Part shown: positions 1 through 6,911 of the stretch, one piece after another | Layout of the letters: every line of letters begins with the position of its first letter | How positions within the stretch are numbered: the first letter of the stretch is position 1 | Assembly: GCA_900555335.1 (NCBI GenBank) | Contig: USKU01000048.1 | Span: 1 to 8,977, forward strand | Direction: 5' to 3' | Length of the DNA stretch: 8,977 nucleotides | Source: an uncultured Atopobium sp. | Lineage (GTDB): Bacteria; Actinomycetota; Coriobacteriia; Coriobacteriales; Atopobiaceae | The notes under the pieces: model-generated | Database searches by the model: none | What the model saw: the letters and a program-made list of their open reading frames with translations, nothing else | What the model was told of the DNA's origin: nothing | Position numbers and translations under genes: made by a program

Positions 1-2
1 CA

Positions 3-704
3 ATTACTGCTGAGGGGCATGTTCCCTTCTCTGAGGTCCGTGTAGACCTTGGCTGCGGCAAGGGATCTTTTACTGCCGCTCAAGCTAAGGCAAATCCTAA
101 TGTGCTTTTTGTAGCCATTGATACAGAACCTATCTGTATTTCATATGCTGCTAAAACAATTTATGAAGCAGGAGTGCCTAACGCCATCGTAGTTCCTGGT
201 ACCGGCATGAAGATAGATAAGTACTTCTCGCCAGAAGAGGTCTCTGTTATTTACCTCAACTTCCCTGCACCATTTCCTCGAATCAGGCAAGCAAAGTTGC
301 GCCTCACTGATGCTGAACGTCTTATGCAGTACAGAAATGTTCTAACTAAAGAGGGCGTTGTTCGTCTTAAAACGGATAGCCAGCCACTTTTTGATTTTTC
401 TCTTGAGCAAGTTGAAGTTGCTGGTTACAACTTTATTTGGAAAACGCGAGATGCTCAAGACGATTTTCCTCACGATGTTCCTAGTGAGTACGAACAAAAA
501 CTTGGCGCCCAAGGCGCTAAGGTTCATGCCTACCTGATTGCTCCAGGTCCTGTACCAGCAGATTTCACACCCACAGAGCCTGTCAGTCTTGTTGACTACC
601 TTCCAGAAGATTTAGAATCACTAACCTACGTTCCTCATGGAATGGAAAGCACGGTCCGCAATCTTGCAAACCGTGCTCGTAGACTTCGTAAGAAGGCTCA
701 GTAA
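3..704 (+). CDS. trmB: tRNA (guanine-N7)-methyltransferase-like protein (TrmB), 5' end missing
   Basis: The reading frame is open from the left edge, so the true start lies outside the window. TrmB transfers a methyl group from S-adenosylmethionine (SAM) to N7 of G46 in the variable loop of tRNA, in the cytoplasm. The SAM-binding motif I is visible as VDLGCGKGSF (about 45-74), followed by an acidic AID that fits the ribose-binding acidic residue. Further on come NFPAPFPR (258-281), then RLTD, then a KTD segment (about 369-377), and a VPSEYE segment that corresponds to the usual T-x-Y-E near the family's C terminus. The canonical FPDPWPK motif is altered here: the Asp is Ala, Trp is Phe and Lys is Arg. 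About 60 extra C-terminal residues end in a basic tail (NRARRLRKKAQ). The family call is fairly sure; because of the altered motif, a diverged TrmB-like enzyme with shifted activity cannot be excluded. Transcription ends at the terminator just downstream. Confidence 0.82.
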   Translation: MTAEGHVPFSEVRVDLGCGKGSFTAAQAKANPNVLFVAIDTEPICISYAAKTIYEAGVPNAIVVPGTGMKIDKYFSPEEVSVIYLNFPAPFPRIRQAKLRLTDAERLMQYRNVLTKEGVVRLKTDSQPLFDFSLEQVEVAGYNFIWKTRDAQDDFPHDVPSEYEQKLGAQGAKVHAYLIAPGPVPADFTPTEPVSLVDYLPEDLESLTYVPHGMESTVRNLANRARRLRKKAQ

Positions 705-721
705 TTTGTAAAGTAAGTTCT

Positions 722-751
722 AGGAGCACTTCTTCTGTGAGTGCTCCTTTT
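722..751 (+). terminator. Rho-independent terminator after trmB
   Basis: AGGAGCAC (722-729) pairs perfectly with GTGCTCCT (741-748). One more T-A pair (730/740) extends the stem, and TTTT (748-751) follows it. It starts 18 bases after the trmB stop. There is no U-run on the other strand, so it probably acts only on rightward transcripts and does not serve the convergent ATPase gene. Confidence 0.85.
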
Positions 752-778
752 ACGTTGATAAGTGGGCTTTAGACTCCC

Positions 779-2674
779 CTACTTGATTGATTGAATCTTA
801 AGAGCTCTGGTGGAATTAAGAACAGCAAGTACCATGACGCCCGTATCTCCAAAAATAGCCAACCACATAGGAGCCAGACCAAGGGCCGCAAGAATCAAAA
901 CGGCAACCTTAACGCTAATGGCAAACACAATATTTTGCTTAGCAATACCGAGAGTGCGACGAGCAATCTTTACTGCCTTTGAAAGCTTAGAGAGTTTGTC
1001 ATCCATAAGAACTACGTCGGCAGCTTCAATAGCAGCATCAGATCCTAAACCGCCCATAGCTACGCCTACGTCTGCACGAGCAAGGACAGGAGCATCATTG
1101 ATGCCATCGCCTACAAAGGCAAGAGACTTATCAGCTGCCTTCTGAGCGAGAAGACCTTCGACCGCAGATACCTTATCCTGTGGGAGAAGCTCAGAGCGGA
1201 CCTCGGTGATGCCCATCTTAGCAGCAATGTCTTCTGCAACGTCGCGTTTATCGCCCGTGAGCATAACAACCTTGGAAACGCCAACGTTCTTGAGAGAAGC
1301 GATTGCTGCTGGAGCGTCAGATCTTTCACGGTCAGAAATAACAATGTGGCCCATGTAGTCTCCATCAACAGCTACGTGAATGATGGTTCCATGATTCTCA
1401 CATGCTTTCCAAGAGGCACCCACACTCTCCATGAGTGCGCAGTTGCCCACAGCAACGCTTTTTCCGTTTACGTTAGCGCAAATACCTTGGCCAGCAATTT
1501 CTTTGATATCCGCAATATTGCAGCCATCATCTTCACTTGGGTAAGCAGCACGCAGAGCTGCAGCAATGGGATGCGTTGAGTGAATCTCAACGTGAGAAGC
1601 TAGGTGCAGAAGGTCCTTCTCGCCAATGGCCTGAGGGTGAACAGCCAAAACCTCAAAGACACCCTCGGTAAGTGTGCCAGTCTTATCAAATGCAACGGTA
1701 TCAAGGGTAGAGAGCATATCAATGTATGTAGATCCCTTAATCAGAATACCTTCCTTTGAAGCAGCACCAATGCCGCCAAAGAAAGTCAGTGGTACAGAAA
1801 CCACCAGTGCGCAAGGACACGATGCAATCAGGAAGGTAAGCGCCCTTACAGCCCAGGTAGAAGCGTTAGCTACAAAGTCCCCCGAAAGCAGTGGTGGCAA
1901 AAACGCCAGCGCAATGGCACTGTAAACAACTGCTGGAGTATACACGCGAGAAAAACGACGAATAAAACTCTCGCTCTTGGACTTGTTTTGGTTTGAGCTC
2001 TCTACCAGCTTAATGATGCGGGAAGCAGTAGAGTCTTCAAAGAGGTGGGTAACGCGGGCACGAACCACACCAGAAAGATTAACGCAGCCCGAGATAATGT
2101 TATCCCCCACTGTTGCGTCACGAGGCACGCTCTCACCAGTAAGAGCAACGGTATCAAGGCTGGTAGAACCCTCGACGATCTCTGCGTCCACCGGGACGCG
2201 ATCGCCAGGCTTTACCACAATAATCTCTCCCAGCTTAACCTCTTCTGGAGAAATAGTGAGCAGCTGCCCGTCACGCTCAACCATTGCGCTATCAGGGCGA
2301 ATATCCATAAGCTTGGCAATAGACTTCTTGCTGTTATCGGAAGCAAGGTGTTCAAACACCTCTCCTACCTGGAAGAACAGCATGACAAAGACGGCCTCAT
2401 CAAACATAGGAGAACCGTTAGGCACAAAGCCAATGAGCAAGGCACCAACAGTAGCAATGGTCATGAGCAAGTCTTCGTTAAAGCACTCACCCTCAGTGAT
2501 GCTCTCCCATGCTTCTAGAACAACATCGTATCCCGCAACAGCGTAAGGCAACAGGTAAAGCAACAGTGCCTGCCAGAGCTGCAGGTCAAATGCGTGTTCA
2601 ACCGCGTAAGCAATACCTAGCAAAACAGCAGAACAGACAATGCGAGCAATTTTCACCTTTGTCTTTGAGCTCAT
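779..2674 (-). CDS. P1B-type heavy-metal (Zn/Cd/Pb) efflux ATPase
   Basis: This membrane pump exports soft divalent metals using ATP. The 631-residue protein shows the family marks in order: TGES (179-182, actuator domain), CPCAL (286-290, transmembrane metal site), DKTGTLT (330-336, phosphorylated Asp330), HP (368-369), TGD (473-475) and GDGINDAP (522-529). Lys589 in the seventh membrane helix and DTG (610-612) in the eighth match the P1B-2 (ZntA/CadA) signature, which favours Zn2+/Cd2+/Pb2+ over copper. There is no N-terminal HMA domain or CxxC motif, so it is shorter than E. coli ZntA. The ATG at 2674 is chosen because AAGGAGGA (2678-2685) lies just before it; the frame stays open upstream to 2740, but that part crosses the operator region. 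A likely metal-responsive operator sits upstream (2717-2740). Family is certain; the exact metal is inferred. Confidence 0.95.
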   Translation of the reverse strand: MSSKTKVKIARIVCSAVLLGIAYAVEHAFDLQLWQALLLYLLPYAVAGYDVVLEAWESITEGECFNEDLLMTIATVGALLIGFVPNGSPMFDEAVFVMLFFQVGEVFEHLASDNSKKSIAKLMDIRPDSAMVERDGQLLTISPEEVKLGEIIVVKPGDRVPVDAEIVEGSTSLDTVALTGESVPRDATVGDNIISGCVNLSGVVRARVTHLFEDSTASRIIKLVESSNQNKSKSESFIRRFSRVYTPAVVYSAIALAFLPPLLSGDFVANASTWAVRALTFLIASCPCALVVSVPLTFFGGIGAASKEGILIKGSTYIDMLSTLDTVAFDKTGTLTEGVFEVLAVHPQAIGEKDLLHLASHVEIHSTHPIAAALRAAYPSEDDGCNIADIKEIAGQGICANVNGKSVAVGNCALMESVGASWKACENHGTIIHVAVDGDYMGHIVISDRERSDAPAAIASLKNVGVSKVVMLTGDKRDVAEDIAAKMGITEVRSELLPQDKVSAVEGLLAQKAADKSLAFVGDGINDAPVLARADVGVAMGGLGSDAAIEAADVVLMDDKLSKLSKAVKIARRTLGIAKQNIVFAISVKVAVLILAALGLAPMWLAIFGDTGVMVLAVLNSTRALKIQSIK

Positions 2675-2716
2675 AGCTCCTCCTTGGGTTGTTGTTATAC
2701 CTAGTCTACTCCTTAA

Positions 2717-2740
2717 ATTGATATATGTACATATATTCAT
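2717..2740 (-). promoter_or_regulatory. Palindromic operator in the ATPase promoter, ArsR/SmtB-like
   Basis: A perfect 16-base palindrome, ATATATGT/ACATATAT (2721-2736), is centred about 55 bases upstream of the ATPase start. It extends as an imperfect 12+12 repeat (10 of 12 positions match) over 2717-2740. AT-rich 12+12 repeats of this kind are typical of ArsR/SmtB metal sensors controlling efflux ATPases. On the minus strand a weak promoter, TTGTTG then 16 bases then TATATC, would place the palindrome in the spacer, which suits repression. No regulator gene is adjacent, so the binding protein is inferred. Confidence 0.55.
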
Positions 2741-2764
2741 ACAACAATCTTAAGGGACTTTTCA

Positions 2765-2797
2765 CAAGAAACTCCGCGGGCGAGAAACCCGTGGAGT
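2765..2797 (-). terminator. Intrinsic terminator after the GDPD gene
   Basis: On the minus strand a 10-bp stem (arms 2788-2797 and 2771-2780, one G-T wobble, 7-base loop) is followed by TTTCTT. It lies about 65 bases past the stop of the phosphodiesterase gene and just before the ATPase promoter region, so it would separate the two same-strand genes. The interrupted U-run makes it moderate rather than strong. Confidence 0.6.
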
Positions 2798-2861
2798 CCC
2801 AGATAAACCTATAAATTTTGGCCATAGTTTGAGCCAAACGTTCTTCTCGCTAAGTAGAAAG

Positions 2862-4265
2862 CTAGTTAATCAGCGACGCAGGGGTTGGGATAAATCCCTC
2901 AAAGATGACAGGCGCACCTTCAAGCTCAGAGGCAATCATGTCCTCCTCGTTCCTAACGGTCCAGGTAATCAGATGTGCGCCCATGGTATTGCAAGCCAGC
3001 TTAACAAAGGGGTTCTTGCGATCTTCAAACTTGTAAGAAATGAAGTCTGGACGACCAACCGAATTACCAAAGAGAGCTGTAGCACCAGCTCGTGTAGCAA
3101 TGTTCATGTGCTTGGTCTGACGGTCAATTAGGAAGTTCTCTGAGAGCTGGCCACGAAGCATCTCGGGACGATTCTGACGCAGCCACTGCAAAACGCGAGG
3201 ATCAAAGCTCTCGATGCATGCACGAACGGGACGAAGATCAAGCGCCTGCATAATCTTTTCTGTCAGCTGCTCAGCGTTATTGTTGCGTGTCTTAGCCTCA
3301 ATGATCAAAGGTGCAGGTAGTTCACCGGAACCACTCCATGCATAAACCTCAAGGACTTCCTCAAACGTTGGAATCTGCTCGTCAGTAGCAAGAAGTCTCA
3401 AACCACGAAGCTCTTCAAGTGTGGACTCCTCAACAATCTTCTGTACGCCACAGAGGCGATCAAGTGCTGAATCGTGAACAACTACCAGCTTATTGTCCGC
3501 GGTCAGGTGAACATCAACCTCGGAGCCAAAGCCCTTCTCGACAGCTGCACGGAAAGCAAGCAGGGAGTTCTCTGGAATGCCTGCCTCGTTGTTGTAGAGG
3601 CCACGGTGAGCATAGCGATGACGAGCAATCTCGTGCCAGCGCTCCAAAAGTAGGCGATCATTTTGCTTGCGAGGAGCAATAGAATAAGCACCGTATGCAG
3701 CCAAACCAAGAGCAGCACCAGCCACAACGCCACCAGCAATTGCAACGTTTCTGAGCGTCTTGCGTTTTTTGGTAGAGGCTAACAAAGCGTCAGAATCCTG
3801 TCCGCTTTGAGCAGCAATTTCCTCAGCAACATCTGCAACTGCGATATCTGCGGCAGCATCCTGGTGCTCGGCCAGGGTCTCCCCCATCTCTTCAAGCGAC
3901 TCTGCAGTGCTTGCAAGTTGCTTTGAAAGCTTGTTCTTTGGGCGAGAAAAACGATTCTCTAGATTAGACTGAAGCTGTGCCTGAGCAGCCAAAACTGAAG
4001 TCTGAGCTGAACGGAGCGCAGACTGAGCGCGAGCGACTGACGACTGAATGGCATCGCCGCTTGGCAGTGCTGGCCTAATATGAGCATTAAACCCAGCTGT
4101 AAGCTGCTCTTTAGCGATATTGCCAGCTAAGTTAGCAGCCTTAGAAGCTGTTGTAGCGAGCAGCTTTCTTCCAGCCTCGGATTGAAGTGCTGCCTTTGCG
4201 GCATACTGAGTAATTGCTAAACCTGCAGCTCTAACTGCAGCTCTCTTAATAAAACGACCAATCAT
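2862..4265 (-). CDS. Membrane-anchored glycerophosphodiester phosphodiesterase with long Ala-rich N-terminal extension
   Basis: The enzyme class hydrolyses glycerophosphodiesters to glycerol-3-phosphate and an alcohol. The catalytic domain occupies about residues 213-467 of 467. It shows AHRG (His220, Arg221), PEN (231-233), SEVDV with Glu249 and Asp251, VVVHD with His264, IIEAK (321-325) and ITWTVRN near the end, which together are the GDPD active-site set. A hydrophobic Gly/Ala segment at about 173-195, preceded by KKRK, is a probable membrane helix. The first 170 residues are Ala-rich with many Lys, Arg and Gln, look helical or amphipathic, and match no family I recognise. The ATG at 4265 is preceded by AAGGGAG at good spacing; an in-frame TTG five codons earlier has none. 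TAGAAT (4290-4295) is a possible -10 box without a convincing -35. The gene is divergent from the OST-HTH-like gene. Confidence 0.9.
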   Translation of the reverse strand: MIGRFIKRAAVRAAGLAITQYAAKAALQSEAGRKLLATTASKAANLAGNIAKEQLTAGFNAHIRPALPSGDAIQSSVARAQSALRSAQTSVLAAQAQLQSNLENRFSRPKNKLSKQLASTAESLEEMGETLAEHQDAAADIAVADVAEEIAAQSGQDSDALLASTKKRKTLRNVAIAGGVVAGAALGLAAYGAYSIAPRKQNDRLLLERWHEIARHRYAHRGLYNNEAGIPENSLLAFRAAVEKGFGSEVDVHLTADNKLVVVHDSALDRLCGVQKIVEESTLEELRGLRLLATDEQIPTFEEVLEVYAWSGSGELPAPLIIEAKTRNNNAEQLTEKIMQALDLRPVRACIESFDPRVLQWLRQNRPEMLRGQLSENFLIDRQTKHMNIATRAGATALFGNSVGRPDFISYKFEDRKNPFVKLACNTMGAHLITWTVRNEEDMIASELEGAPVIFEGFIPTPASLIN

Positions 4266-4354
4266 GTAAGCTCCCTTCAATCTAGTCTTATTCTATCAGT
4301 CCAGTTCTCGCTTTTTTGCTACGTATTGCGACTTTCTGTGCGTAATCAGTATCT

Positions 4355-4382
4355 TTGTCTGTTCAAAATCGAGTAGTATGTA
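4355..4382 (+). promoter_or_regulatory. Possible promoter of the OST-HTH-like gene
   Basis: TTGTCT (4355-4360) and TATGTA (4377-4382) are separated by 16 bases and lie 28 bases before the start codon. AGTAGT (4372-4377) and ACTACT (4391-4396) form a short inverted repeat around the likely transcription start, which could be an operator or chance in an AT-rich stretch. The call rests on consensus resemblance only. Confidence 0.35.
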
Positions 4383-4410
4383 GTCCACTAACTACTATCT
4401 CAGGAGCATC

Positions 4411-6114
4411 ATGGCTGTTATAAAACAAGAACACGCGCTCTACCTGTATAAACTACTCAAAGCAACCATTGGAGTCTCTAAGCAGACTCCCCTCTCTACC
4501 GTTGAGGGCGTGCTCATTGAAGACGACCTTGCACCGCAGGATTTTGGCTTTGACGACATCCGCGCTCTCATGGAGGCGTGCCCCGATTTCATTAAGATCA
4601 CGGCGTTCAAAAAAGGTTACGTCTACGCAACGCTTTTGACCTTTGATGCCTTTGAGGTTGCCCTTGCTGCGGGCGAGAAAAACGTCGAGCCTCAAAGCAA
4701 CGGCAAACCATGGAAGCGTCGTCGTGGAGCAAAGTCTATTCGTGCTCTCAAGCCAAAACACCTAGTAGTTGAGGCGGAGCCTGAGGTAGAACCGGAACCA
4801 GAAGAGCTGCCGGTCACGGAGGAGTCAGAGGAGTCAGCCGTCGCGGAGGAGTCCGAGGAGCTGTCTGTTGCGGAGACAACTGTCGCAGACGTGCCATCTG
4901 CAGAAACAGCTGCAGAAGAGCCCAAGCAAGAGACTGCCAATGAGGCAGCCGCAGAACCTGCTGAAGCCGAAACGCTAGCTCCAGAGGCCACTGAAACCGA
5001 ATCACCAGCTCCAGAGCAAGAAATGCCTGAGCCTGTAACTTCTGAACCTATAGTTCCCGAGCCAACTATCTCGCTTACCGTTACCTACAACCCCTATGAC
5101 GGTTCCGATGAAGAAAAAACGCTTGAAGCAGCTCCTTCTGTGTTGCAGCAAGCGCTAAACACAACAAGTTCTGCCTCGGCCGCTACAGCTTCTGAGCCCC
5201 AAGCTTCTACGCAGGTAATCAATCAGAATGAGACTCCTGCCCCTGCCCCAACATACCCCGACAATTTTGAGGAAAACCTCCACGTCAACAACGAGCTTCT
5301 CGGCATTTTGTATCAGATGGCTCCCGTTGACGCCAACGTTCTCAAGCAGCTGGAGGAAGACTTCAAACTTGCAGTGTCTTCTCGCGCGCTCATTTCCAAG
5401 GGCGGCACGTTTACGTTTAACACGCGTTACAAGAAACCGCAGACAGACGAGGTAATTACCGCTACTATCCGCAAGTCAAAACGCGGAGCTCTGCGTCCTT
5501 GGACGCTCTTGGAGCTTAGCGTTTCTGCAAGTGAGCTGCAGGATCAGGCAGTTGACGTGCTTCGCGGTCTGCCTAAGTCTGGTATCGCTTCATGGGAGAA
5601 ACTGCCCGCCGCAGAAAAGCAGCTGCCCATAAACCCTGTTGACGTGGTCATGAACGAGGCTCCTGTCTCCGATTGGAATGCGCTTAGCACCACCTATCTG
5701 AGCGACGCGCCCTCGTTGCAGGCAGCGCAAGCTTGCCTTTCCGCAGCGTACGTCTACAGAAAGAACGAGCAGCAGCTCATGCACACTGACGCTGACTTTT
5801 CGCTTCCCGTTCCAGGTGCCGCGCCCCTGCTCTTTGATCCCGAGTGCGGATTTGATGACGACTCGCCTCTGGTGCAAAACGCCCTGCGAGCAGCAAAACA
5901 TGGATGGCGCATGGCCGTTGAGCTCTACAATCCATCCAGGCACTGCGTCTACCTTGCGCTTCCTACCTCTGATGGCGAGAAACCCCTTGCACTGGTATTT
6001 GATGCATCAGCAGAAGGCCCTTATCACGTTGTTGCAACGCTAACTGTTGAAGAGGCGTATCCACTTGCACGCATCTTCTCTGACGGCCTTCCTAGCTGGA
6101 TTTTGCCACAGTAA
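4411..6114 (+). CDS. Putative RNA-binding protein: OST-HTH/LOTUS-like N-terminus plus DUF3825-like C-terminus
   Basis: The 567-residue protein starts at an ATG after AGGAG (4402-4406). Residues about 6-77 have the layout of an OST-HTH/LOTUS winged helix: hydrophobic helices, then DFGFDDIRALMEACPDFIKI (44-63), comparable to the family's GF-x-x-L-x-x-L core, then a short beta hairpin. KRRR (102-105) follows. Residues 118-220 are an acidic Pro/Glu/Ala linker containing an internal repeat. The C-terminal part (about 283-567) contains LEEDF (314-318) and FTFNTRY (334-340), then ALVF (527-530), ATLTVEEAYPLARIF (542-556) and PSWIL (561-565). This order resembles my recollection of DUF3825 (FNTGL, ALVV, TxLTxxxAYxNARL, WL), a domain associated with OST-HTH. 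OST-HTH domains are predicted to bind RNA. No nuclease motif or membrane helix is seen, so it is probably cytoplasmic. The domain assignment is by eye and needs a profile search. Confidence 0.6.
   Translation: MAVIKQEHALYLYKLLKATIGVSKQTPLSTVEGVLIEDDLAPQDFGFDDIRALMEACPDFIKITAFKKGYVYATLLTFDAFEVALAAGEKNVEPQSNGKPWKRRRGAKSIRALKPKHLVVEAEPEVEPEPEELPVTEESEESAVAEESEELSVAETTVADVPSAETAAEEPKQETANEAAAEPAEAETLAPEATETESPAPEQEMPEPVTSEPIVPEPTISLTVTYNPYDGSDEEKTLEAAPSVLQQALNTTSSASAATASEPQASTQVINQNETPAPAPTYPDNFEENLHVNNELLGILYQMAPVDANVLKQLEEDFKLAVSSRALISKGGTFTFNTRYKKPQTDEVITATIRKSKRGALRPWTLLELSVSASELQDQAVDVLRGLPKSGIASWEKLPAAEKQLPINPVDVVMNEAPVSDWNALSTTYLSDAPSLQAAQACLSAAYVYRKNEQQLMHTDADFSLPVPGAAPLLFDPECGFDDDSPLVQNALRAAKHGWRMAVELYNPSRHCVYLALPTSDGEKPLALVFDASAEGPYHVVATLTVEEAYPLARIFSDGLPSWILPQ
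4819..4872 (+). repeat. Two 27-base in-frame repeats in the acidic linker
   Basis: Units 4819-4845 and 4846-4872 encode EESEESAVA and EESEELSVA back to back. Several further degenerate Glu/Pro/Ala units follow to about 5070. This is typical of a low-complexity linker that changes length by in-frame slippage. Confidence 0.6.
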
Positions 6115-6407
6115 TCCCAGGTCGCAGGCAAGCTCTCTTCACAGAGCCGCTCCTATAACTAGTCACCAAAAAAGCCGCCCACTTTTTCTTAACCGCTTCT
6201 GCTGCGATTTCTTGCTTGCTCTGTATGGGGCCTGACGATTTTGCAGCGGGATGAGGCAGGGTGGCTTGCTCCTGTGAGAGCCGACGCGTAACTTTATCTC
6301 CAACGTCCAGCGTCTCGCCTGTCAGCAAATCGTGATCAAGCGAGTCCATTGCTTTTTTGCACGTCGGTGTTGTTCTGTGTATCGGCATCGTCTTCACGGA
6401 AGTTCAA
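6092..6407 (-). pseudogene. Small hydrophilic protein gene interrupted by a frameshift in an A6 run
   Basis: On the minus strand AAAGGAG is followed 7 bases later by TTG (6407), an excellent initiation context. That frame reads MNFREDDADTQNNTDVQK and then stops at 6336. In the next frame an ORF without its own ribosome site continues KAMDSLDHDLLTGETLDVGD and ends at 6092. Omitting one base from the A6 run (T6 at 6353-6358 on the plus strand) joins the two into a protein of about 105 residues. An ATG at 6412 is only two bases from the Shine-Dalgarno and meets a stop after two codons. The product is charged, with no membrane helix or motif I recognise. Its last 23 bases overlap the end of the convergent upstream gene. 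It is divergent from padR and shares its regulatory region. The break may be decay, a sequencing error or slippage; the first and second segments both being real is an inference. Confidence 0.5.
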
Positions 6408-6523
6408 CTCATGTCTCCTTTGTCCGCCACCGGACCGTCTTTCATACATACTATTTTCACACACATAGCGCTATAGAAATATTACAACACCTACAAAGAT
6501 GGCAAGTTCATACTGTATTTTTT

Positions 6524-6546
6524 CATACTGTGTATTGCATAGTATG
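6524..6546 (+). promoter_or_regulatory. Operator A of the padR promoter
   Basis: CATACTGTG, spacer TATTG, CATAGTATG: 9-base arms with one mismatch. It covers the -35 hexamer of the padR promoter and has the same arm and 5-base spacer design as operator B, with centres 34 bases apart. A direct copy of its left half, TTCATACTGT, lies 15 bases upstream at 6507-6516. The likely binder is the PadR protein encoded next door (autorepression), by analogy with the family. Confidence 0.65.
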
Positions 6547-6563
6547 CCTGAGTAATATATACT
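6535..6563 (+). promoter_or_regulatory. Promoter of the padR-HAAS operon
   Basis: TTGCAT (6535-6540), a 17-base spacer and TATACT (6558-6563) form a sigma-70-type promoter. It lies 33 bases before the GTG start, and both hexamers are embedded in the two inverted repeats. Confidence 0.65.
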
Positions 6564-6581
6564 ATGTATCACATAGTATAT
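6557..6581 (+). promoter_or_regulatory. Operator B of the padR promoter
   Basis: ATATACTATG, spacer TATCA, CATAGTATAT: perfect 10-base arms. It overlaps the -10 box and the probable transcription start, and ends two bases before the ribosome binding site. A protein bound here would block RNA polymerase. It is the better matched of the two sites. Confidence 0.75.
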
Positions 6582-6596
6582 TGAAGGAGACGTATT

Positions 6597-6911
6597 GTGG
6601 ATGCACAGCTGAAGCGTGGATTTCTTGATATCTGCGTCCTCGCAGCCATAGCCCGCAAAGATTCCTACGGGTATCAAATCATCCGGGATGCCCCTGCATC
6701 GCTTGAGCTCTCCGAGTCAACGCTCTATCCCATTTTGAAACGTCTCGCTAAGCAACATTTCCTTTCCGAATACACACGTGAGCACAACGGTCGTCTCCGC
6801 AAATATTATTTGATTACTGACGCGGGACACTTAGAGCTCTCACGATTTATCGCTGATGAGGCCTCCATTACAGACATTCTCTCCTACATTAAAGAAGGAG
6901 CATCGTCATGA
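6597..6911 (+). CDS. PadR-family transcriptional repressor
   Basis: This 104-residue protein is of the short PadR subfamily, essentially a winged-helix DNA-binding domain with a short C-terminal helix for dimerisation. Visible family marks are LKRGFLDICVLAAI (5-18), DSYGYQII (22-29), LSESTLYPILKRLAKQHFL (38-56) containing the recognition helix, and GRLRKYYLITDAG (65-77) forming the wing. GTG (6597) is the start: AAGGAG (6584-6589) lies 7 bases before it, and the nearby ATG at 6601 is out of frame. The stop overlaps the start of the next gene (ATGA), so the two are translationally coupled. Two inverted repeats in its own promoter point to autorepression. The inducing signal is not visible; in similar pairs the membrane HAAS protein is thought to relate to an envelope signal. 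Confidence 0.93.
   Translation: MDAQLKRGFLDICVLAAIARKDSYGYQIIRDAPASLELSESTLYPILKRLAKQHFLSEYTREHNGRLRKYYLITDAGHLELSRFIADEASITDILSYIKEGASS

Noticed and set aside
1977..2546. Plus-strand open frame of 189 codons
   Set aside because: It is antisense to the ATPase gene, its product is Ser/Thr-rich without family marks, and it has no ribosome binding site.
2675..2740. Longer N-terminus of the ATPase, starting at 2740
   Set aside because: It crosses the palindromic operator and promoter region and lacks a ribosome site, while the ATG at 2674 has AAGGAGGA right before it.
4692..4991. Minus-strand open frame encoding a Ser/Ala repeat protein
   Set aside because: It is the mirror of the Glu/Pro/Ala linker codons of the plus-strand gene, a composition artefact.
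6465..6474. ATAGCGCTAT palindrome as a separate operator
   Set aside because: Only 10 bases, occurs once, and is unlike the two padR repeats, so chance cannot be excluded.
6332..6628. Plus-strand open frame of 98 codons across the padR promoter
   Set aside because: It covers the operators and promoter, is Cys/His-rich without pattern, and overlaps padR out of frame.
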